DNA of 64,000 bases, taken from positions 3,602,501 through 3,666,500 of the forward strand of contig JANCIK010000005.1 of NCBI GenBank assembly GCA_028532985.1, read 5' to 3'. The notes under the pieces were generated by a model. It was not told the DNA's origin and did not search any database. It worked only from the letters and a program-made list of their open reading frames with translations. The translations under genes and the position numbers were made by a program. The stretch is from Stropharia rugosoannulata (lineage: Eukaryota; Basidiomycota; Agaricomycetes; Agaricales; Strophariaceae). This document shows, in pieces, positions 56,885 to 64,000 of the stretch; the stretch's first letter is position 1, and each line of letters begins with the position of its first letter.

Positions 56885-58142
56885 ATGTCGTCGTTTCATA
56901 CAGGAATTGCAGTTACCAATAAACGAGAACTCAGTGCCATCCAAGTGCCGACGGTCCCCACTCAAGCCAACGAAGTACGCATCAAGGTGGAATACTCTGT
57001 TATAGTAGCATTCGACAAGTATGTCCTCGACGAAGCATTCCCAGGACATAAATATCCAGTCATACCTGGTCTCAATGCCTCTGGAACGGTTGTGGAATGC
57101 GGGTCTAACGTTAATATACTGAAAGTTGGAGACAGGGTTCGTTGTGCACCGGCACCTTCATAGACATTGCTTACATGCTTTTAGGTTGCTGCGTATACCT
57201 TTGGTTCCAATGAACACAAAGGCATGCAGGAGTATGTGACACTCCCTACAAACGTTGTCGCAAAGGTCACGATTTACTTCTTCCATGACTAGACACATCT
57301 ATTCATATGAGCTTTGTATACCCTGTTGATGCAGATTCCTCCTAAGATGGCCCTTAGTGAGGCAGCGACCGTCCCAAACACCTTTGCCACTGCTTTTTAC
57401 ACATTATTCCACCATCTCGAACTTCCTATTCCACCTGTCTTTCCCGTTGCTGCGGGGGCTGCACCCCCCCGCTCCAGAGAACCCATTCTTGTTTTCGGAG
57501 CAAGCTCTGCAACTGGGAGGTACATTGTGCAGCTCCTCCGCCTTGCTGGATATACCAATGTTATTGCGACCGCATCCGCAAGGAACCAAGATTTTCTACG
57601 CTCATTAGGCTCTGCGCATGTGGTAGATTACAACAGTCCCACATTGGTGGCGGATCTGCGATCCGCAAGTGATGGAGCTTCGGTTCGTCTTGCTGTGGAC
57701 TGTATCTCAGAGGAGGACAGTACACTCAGCGTTCTCGGGCAAGTGATGAGTCCTCATGGCCGGCTTGCGGTTCTGCTCCCTATTAAGGGCTCTTCTGATA
57801 GTCAAACTGGAATGCTATTTGACGTACGACGTGATAAAACACCGTTCCCTGAAGGAATGGAACTTCGATGTGTGCGCACATTTAACTATCAGCAGGTCAG
57901 TGAAGCAGCTTGATCGCTTCTGAACTAATTGCATTCATTCACATTCCTTCAAGGTGGAGTACTTGCGCGATCATATGATGTCGGACATTCTTCCTGCTAT
58001 ATTGTCTACTGGACAGCTGCAAACTAATCCGGTCCATCTCGTCGAGGAGGGTTCTTTCAAGGACCGCGTGGAAGAAGGCTTTGGGTTACTTGAGACACCT
58101 GAAAGTAGTGGAAAGAGAGTTGTGGTGAGGGTGGTTGATTAG
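56885..58142 (+). CDS. Zinc-type alcohol dehydrogenase-like / enoyl reductase (MDR superfamily)
   Basis: NAD(P)H-dependent oxidoreductase resembling fungal ToxD-like and trans-acting enoyl reductases. The start ATG 56885 gives MSSFHTGIAVTNKRELSA. The N-terminal GroES-like half has KYPVIPGLNASGTVVECG and KVGDRVAAYTFGSN. The Rossmann half has AATVPNTFATAFYTLF and LVFGASSATGRYIVQLL. There is no catalytic zinc-ligand set, as usual for enoyl/quinone reductase-like members. The C-terminus reads LVEEGSFKDRVEEGFGLLE. Four introns and about 350 residues, with no defect seen. It lies 240 bp upstream of the A-T-R reductase on the same strand, which suggests co-regulation. It probably reduces an activated C=C; the substrate is unknown. 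Confidence 0.88.
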
Positions 58143-58335
58143 GTGCGCTCAATGTCCTCGGTATCAGTTGTTGTTTAACTCGTTTATTAGCATCTGTGCA
58201 GTCTGTACAATATTCGAGTCAATATCAATCCATCCATCCTTCAAAAACAAGTGGTTCTGAGATGCGTACCGAAGTACTCCTGGATCGGAAGTTTATTTTG
58301 TGTATATCCTACCGATAATTTTGGTATAATTTTGG

Positions 58336-58344
58336 TATAAAATA
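58336..58344 (+). promoter_or_regulatory. TATA box of the A-T-R reductase gene
   Basis: TATAAAATA lies 38-46 nt upstream of the start codon, preceded by two GGTATAATTT-like direct repeats. Confidence 0.65.
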
Positions 58345-58381
58345 AGGCTCAGTAATCAGCGCTAATGCCCTTCGCTTCTCT

Positions 58382-61300
58382 ATGGCTGACTATTGTAGCC
58401 CAATACCGCCACTTCCAAGGATCCACGCTAAGAATTCTGCAACATTCTGTATTCCATCTCTTGATGGATCTCTAACGCTTCCGGAAATCTATGACTGGCA
58501 TGCAGCTCATAGTTCGGACCATCCGTTATTTGTATACTCGGACGGCAAATATTTGGTTAAGAGTATTACATGGAGTGATGCTGGACTCGCCGTCAGCCTT
58601 GGAGCGCGCATCCTGCACAAGCGAATTCCGCGTGGTTCCGCACATGTAAATGGCGTTCAAACGGTTGTGGGAATCCTTGCTGCATCTGGTAGGTTTATTT
58701 CCAGTGTTTGTGAAGGCTATGGTTCAATTCAAAACACCGTAGACTCAATAACATACTTTACCATGATACTTTCCATCATGCGTGCAGGCTATGTAGCATT
58801 TCCTCTTTCTCCTCGTAATCCTGCGACCACTGTTGCTCACCTCTGTAAATCTGCATGCGTTCGATACATTCTTGTTGGAGATGAAGCCCACATACAGCAA
58901 CTTGCAGACGGTGCCCTTCGGTCAATGGAGGCAGAAAACGTTCCGCACGACTGCCTACCGATCCTACTCAGTGTTATGTATTTTGAAGACTTATTTGGAC
59001 AGGTTTGTAAGTTGGATGAGGCAAGTCTGTCTCACACGAGCCCGGGAGGCGCGGATGATGTCGCAATTTATTTACAATCATCTGGTACGTGTGAGAGCCA
59101 TGCTTGTCGCCTCAATGATAGTTAGGTTTTTGAACGTTTCTTTGATAATCCTAGGCTCTACGGCAACGCCAAAGCTGATTCCTTGGACACATCGTCGGCT
59201 CGTTGAGTTCGCGATCTTGCCGTGCTTCGGTGAACGTGATCTGACAGGGAAGGTCTTTTCTCTGCACTCCGTTCCTATGTATCATGGATTAGGAATCATA
59301 CAGTGCTGCTGGGTGGTAAGCACCTTCTTCCATAAACACAGCCATATAACGAATGCTAAATCGAGTTGAAGGTATCAAGTGGATTTATACTTGCGGTATT
59401 TGAACCAAGGTCACCCGCGCAGAACGCTACTCCAGAAAATCTCTTCCAATGTGCGAATGCGACTAAAAGCGACTTCATTGTTTGTGTACCATCATTTCTA
59501 GAGGTACGCTCAAAGTTGTAATAAATAGAGCCCTTTACCTGAGAGATATACTATTAGGAATTTGCCGGTAAACATGAATGCGTGAAGTGGCTCGCTACGC
59601 GGAGTGGAGTGGTAAGACAATGTCATACTTTGCAGTATCTCTAAAAGTTGGACCATCTAGCTTTTTGGCGGCGCTGCGCTTGACAAAGATGTGGGCGACT
59701 ATCTAGTTTCCCAAGGCGTGTCAGTTTTCATGGAATATGGGACGTGAGTAACTTTCATTGGCTAGTTATTCAATATTCAATATTTATGCCATGTAATAAT
59801 TCTGAACAGCTCCGAGGGAGGCATAATGACCCGACTTTTACCAGGTAATTAGTGATGTTTCAATCTTGGCGCTTTCACGTTCTCAATGACAAGTGAAATT
59901 AAAGAGGCAGCTGACAGTGACTGGGAGTACTTCAGACCGCCAGACTCTGTGAATGTAGAATTTGTACCCCGTGGCGACAACCTGTTCGAGATGATTGTTT
60001 TGGTGGGTAATTTTTGGGGTCAGAGCCTCGCTCTCAGCTCGTACTCATGGTGCATTGATAGCCTAGTGCTTACTGGAAGCCTGCCGTAGTCAATACCAGG
60101 CAGAACGACATAGACGCATATGCAACTTCAGATCTTCTATCTCCACATCCAAATAGACCAGGTTACTGGAAGGTCTACGGTCGTATCGACGATCAGATTA
60201 CGCACAGTACGGGAGATAAGGTATGACTACCTCCTTATAGACTCCCCGTACGGCTTATAATCTTACGGTAGACAAATCCGGGTCCACTTGGTAAGAAAAT
60301 ATATATTTCAAATGAATAGTGTTTTCTGATAACCTGTTTCATCTAGAGAGAATTCTTAATCAGGACCGCCACTTGAAGTCCTGCGTCATGTTTGGCCGGG
60401 GGAAATTTCAGGTGGGGATTATCGTGGACGCCTATCCAGACTTTGTGGCACTTGATCCTTCTCGTGTAGAGGACTTGGAAGCTTTCAGGAATCTCATATG
60501 GTATGTCGTGTCTCGTGTGGATTGATCCATTTCATGGTTGTACAAATTTGATCATGTAGGCCAACTGTTCGGAAAATGAACGCGTCTGCGCCCCAGCATT
60601 CGCGTCTGTTCAAAGAGATGATAATCATTGCTAAACCTACCAAGCCGTTCGAGTACACCGCGAAAGGCAATGTACGGCGCCAGTACGTTATCGACTTGTA
60701 TCAAGACGAGATCGAGTCCACATATCGTGCAGTGCAAAAGTCTACACAGGAGGATATCCCGCTCCCAGAGTCATGGGACGCTGATGCTGTTATGCCGTTT
60801 GTGCGACAGGCTGTTCATGGAATCCTCATGCGCGCTGTCGAGGACAATGATGATATTTTCCAGCATGGGTGTGATAGGTAAAGTCATTTATGAATGCATT
60901 GATACCACAGGCATCTAAGACTTGTCGTGTACCCAGTCTACAGGCAACGTGGATTAGAAACACTATTATCCGCGCCATCAAAGACCGAACAGACACCAGA
61001 CAGTACGCTGAGAACTTCGTATACAGACACCCGACTATACTGGGCCTAGGAGCATTTCTTATAACCCATGGATCCGGGCGCAGTCAAGTACCAGATTTAC
61101 CTACGGTATCCCAGGTCGCAAAGATGAAGAGTCTCGCAAGGGAATACTCGCAGAATTTTGGACCGCATCAGGGTGGCAATCAGCCTACGGATGGGAAGAA
61201 AAGAGTCCTTCTGACCGGGTCAACGGGCTGGCTGGCCGCGTTCATCCTCGGTCTATTGGTCAGGAGAGACGATGTTGCAGAGGTATATTGCATCAACTGG

Positions 61301-62510
61301 CCTGGCAAGGGCATTGAGAAGCCCTTGGCTGATCGACAACACGCGTCGCTATTCGACAAAGGTCTCCCTGTGGAAATTTTACAGTCGTCTAAGGTTCATC
61401 TGGTGGAAGGCCGCCTGGAGACAGATGGCTTTGGATTAGACGGTAGTTTATTCCTCAAGGTAATTGTTTTATTCGTAAATGATTAAGATTGACGAAGCTG
61501 ACTGACTTTATTATGTTAGATCCAGCAGTGCGTCACGCATATCATACATAATGGTAAGCGTGGACGTTCAGATCGTATAATAAATGCTCACTTGCAAGCT
61601 CACCAGCATGGCCTGTTGACGTCAACTTGTCTCTCGAGTCATTCGAAGCGAACATCAAGGGAGTGCGCAACCTAATCGACTTTTCATTGTCGTCGCCGCT
61701 CAGCACTCCTCCAAAGATAATTTTTACAAGTAGTATCAGTGTTCTCCGCGATCTAAGCTCGGTTGGAGGAGCTCCTACTGAAGACATGGTTGACGCTGAA
61801 GTAGCGATCGGGACTGGGTACAGCGAGTCGAAATGGGTAGCTGAGCGTATCCTCAGCACTGCCTCAGAGCAGACGGGAGTTATATCAATCATCGTACGCC
61901 TTGGCCAGCTCTGTGGTGGCCCGAATGGGGTGTGGAACACAAAGGAGTGGTTCCCCGCTGTGGTACAAAGCTCCAGAGTCGTGTCATGCCTTCCTAACTG
62001 CCCGGGGGTAAGTTTGTTCATTGGTTATAGCGATTGGATACTTATATACTTACAATGACCGCGCAGACTGTGTCGTGGTTGCCTGTACAGCATGCGGCGC
62101 AGTGCCTTGTTGATTTCATGGACAGTGGCGAGAAAGGTGTATTCCACCTTACCCACCCTTGCCCTGTTTCATGGGAGTCCCTCGCGAACGTGTTAGCTAC
62201 GACGCTCGGGTTCCCACTTGTGCCATTCGAGGAGTGGCTAGCGAGGGTCGATACAGTCGCGCAAAATTCAACTAAGCCGGACGACGGTGTTGAGATACAG
62301 ACAGTATCCGCATTGCGGTTTCTCCCCCTGTATTGGGACGGACTACGTTCAATGGCGGAGGTAGATCGTGAAGTCGATGCATTCGGGCTGCCATCAGTCC
62401 CCGTTGAAAAGGCGGCACGGATGTCTGGTGCATTGGAAAATGTCAAGCAACTAGGTTCTGAAGACGTACATGCTTGGGTTCGGTACTGGAAAGCAACGGG
62501 ATTCCTTTAG
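58382..62510 (+). CDS. NRPS-like adenylate-forming reductase (A-T-R)
   Basis: Activates a carboxylic acid as adenylate, loads it on a phosphopantetheine arm and reduces it with NAD(P)H to an aldehyde. It starts at ATG 58382 and has about 14 exons and about 1085 residues, normal for the class. The adenylation domain (about 1-560) has LQSSGSTATPKLIPWTHR (A3), MEYGTSEGG (A5), YGRIDDQI (A7) and FEYTAKGNVRRQ (A10 region, Lys in TAKG). The carrier domain has FQHGCDSLQAT with the attachment serine near residue 620. The reductase domain (about 690-1085) has LLTGSTGWLAAFILGLL and the catalytic GYSESKW (YxxxK). There is no condensation or thioesterase domain. Basidiomycete members act on aryl or amino acids; specificity cannot be read here. 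It is the likely core enzyme of the neighbouring oxidative gene set. Confidence 0.92.
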
Positions 62511-63212
62511 TCTTGTATTTGTTCCACGAGATCATAATTCTAAATATATATTTAGTACATACATGATCTTCTGTCGTATGCACCGCAATGAAAAGCAAAC
62601 ACAAGGAGCAGTAGCATACAGGCGACTAAAAATCACTACAACGATCATAAGCTGTATCAAGCCAAGGCGCTGTTTTGCGCACCAATGATTGGAATGATCC
62701 TGGATTTATCAAAAGTCATTGGTATTCTTGCCAAGTTTAGGTAATCCCGAGGCGGTCTCTTACGTTTTATCTGGTTGGAAAAGGGAGATTTTTACAGTAT
62801 ATTCAAATATGGGTGTCATTATAAGGTTATGGGTTATAATACAAAAGTAAATTAGATGGACTCATGACAATGTAGCGTGAATGATATAGTTAGTACGTCA
62901 TAGTTTATGCGGAAATAACTTCGGGAACGCGGATACTCGGCGCTGATTGCTGTCCGAAGTTTCTTGTACCCGGGTATAATGATAGATATTCCGTATTTTA
63001 AACAGAAAGAAGGAGAAGGAGAACAAGGAACAATCGAAGATCCGCTGATCCTGCCAGTGCGTAGAGCTGGTATGGCAACGAACAAGGGAATAGGTTTGCC
63101 AACTTCTTTCTCAAGGTTGTACGCTCAGCGTGAGGGGTATTTGAAACAGTGTATATTGGGAAGCCCGAGTATTTAGCACCAGGCTGTCAAAGAAATGGAC
63201 TGACTAGCAACT
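62511..63212. other. Intergenic
   Basis: Flank between the A-T-R gene and membrane paralogue 4. Only short, non-conserved frames; no repeat was recognised. Confidence 0.4.
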
Positions 63213-64000
63213 ATGTCCTCCCCTGCAGATAGTCCCACTATTGATACCATGAAGCAGGATATTAGTGGTGACCTTAACTCCACCTTGTTGCTTGTAATGC
63301 TCACAGGTAATGTTACTTGCCAGCTTAAAATGAACATACAATTCACCAGCCAGACGACGGTTTCAGGAATATATGTCATGGTGTACGTCTACACCATCTA
63401 CCTGTACGGTAAGCAGATACTCGGAGCTTGCTAGGCGGGCTAAAGTTTGCAGCCCAGAGCCTGATATTGATTTTTTTTTGATATGATAGAAACGCAAAAG
63501 AAAAACAGAAATCTCGCTATTGTCTTGGTGCTCTCTGCGCTGTGTGCGATTGTCGTTGCGATAGTGGGGACACAGTGGCGGCTGATGAACTTGACTTTTG
63601 TGGAAAACAGTCATACCATGCAGTCGATTGTTTTGTTTAGCATATTTGGTGATGCGGGCTTGGTTCTGCTGTCGACTATGTTGCAGTATGCGGCTTATAT
63701 TTTGGCAGACGGTCTTTTAGTACGTCCGGGATTGGATCTGGGCGCCTGGTTTAAGGACCGTGTACTGATATTTTTTTGTTTTGTAGTTGTGGAGATGTTA
63801 TGCGGTGCTTGGTAAATCCAAGTTACTATTTTATTTCCCCTTGTTTATGTATGCATGTGAAATAGGTGAGTAAGACGGCCTGTCTACATAATATTTTTGA
63901 TATCCCAACTTTATATAGCTCTTTGCGTCGTTTCCTTGGTGCTGTACGGGATGCAGAAATTTCAGCTCAAGGACTCGCAGCGGCTCGCCTTGTCTTTCAT
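63213..64000 (+). CDS. Multi-pass membrane protein, paralogue 4 (cut by window end)
   Basis: It starts at ATG 63213 (MSSPADSPTIDTMKQDIS). Exons follow the family pattern: GIYVMVYVYTIYLY; a third exon with LTFVENSHTMQSIVLF and AAYILADGLL; LWRCYAVLG and FYFPLFMYACEI; then ALCVVSLVLYGMQKF, open at the window edge. The last exons are missing only because the sequence ends. It has the same exon phases as the other three copies, and its wording is closest to paralogue 3. Function is unknown. Confidence 0.75.

Noticed and set aside
1..64000. CRISPR arrays, operons, ribosome binding sites, prophage
   Set aside because: Intron-rich eukaryotic genes and fungal transposons throughout; no regularly spaced repeats of the CRISPR kind.

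Overview
The window looks like genomic DNA from a mushroom-forming basidiomycete (Agaricomycetes). Short introns (about 50-70 nt, GT...AG) interrupt almost every gene. The transposon families (KDZ with a CxC2 cysteine cluster, chromodomain Ty3/Gypsy, hAT) and host families (F-box, NACHT NTPase, expanded multi-pass membrane proteins, alcohol oxidase, adenylate-forming reductase) are typical of that class. No species is assigned.

Left part (1 to about 27.75 kb): a nested stack of mobile elements. The oldest layer is a KDZ element, with a transposase on the + strand from 61 and an associated gene carrying repeated DNEFA motifs. Two inverted copies of a TIR element of about 1.04 kb (2945-3991 and 20992-22032) cut it. 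The DNA between them appears inverted: the interrupted associated gene reads in frame only if that segment is flipped back. Inside the segment sits Gypsy-1 (4121-19690; 5-bp duplication ACGGC; 550-bp LTRs; a self-priming primer site). Gypsy-1 contains a GC-rich insert of about 1.16 kb (11121-12278) and a second, minus-strand Gypsy-2 (13305-19492; duplication GTTAG) in its 3' LTR. An apparently intact hAT transposon (23422-27226; 8-bp duplication GTCTGGTC) sits in an intron of the DNEFA gene.

Right part (28.6-64 kb): host genes. These are a cytochrome P450 (-), an F-box protein (-), two multi-pass membrane paralogues (-) plus a relic of a third, a further paralogue (+), a GID5/ARMC8/Vid28-type armadillo protein (+), a secreted berberine-bridge-type FAD oxidase (+), a GMC alcohol oxidase (+), a NACHT NTPase (-), an enoyl-reductase-like MDR protein (+), an A-T-R adenylate-forming reductase (+), and the start of a fourth membrane paralogue cut by the window end. 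Two solo LTRs of one family lie here. One inserted into the end of a membrane-protein gene and now supplies its stop codon.

The P450, FAD oxidase, alcohol oxidase, enoyl reductase and A-T-R reductase could form a small biosynthetic locus acting on a carboxylic acid, aldehyde or alcohol substrate. This is inferred from co-location and enzyme class only. The GID5, F-box and NACHT genes and the membrane paralogues need not belong to it.
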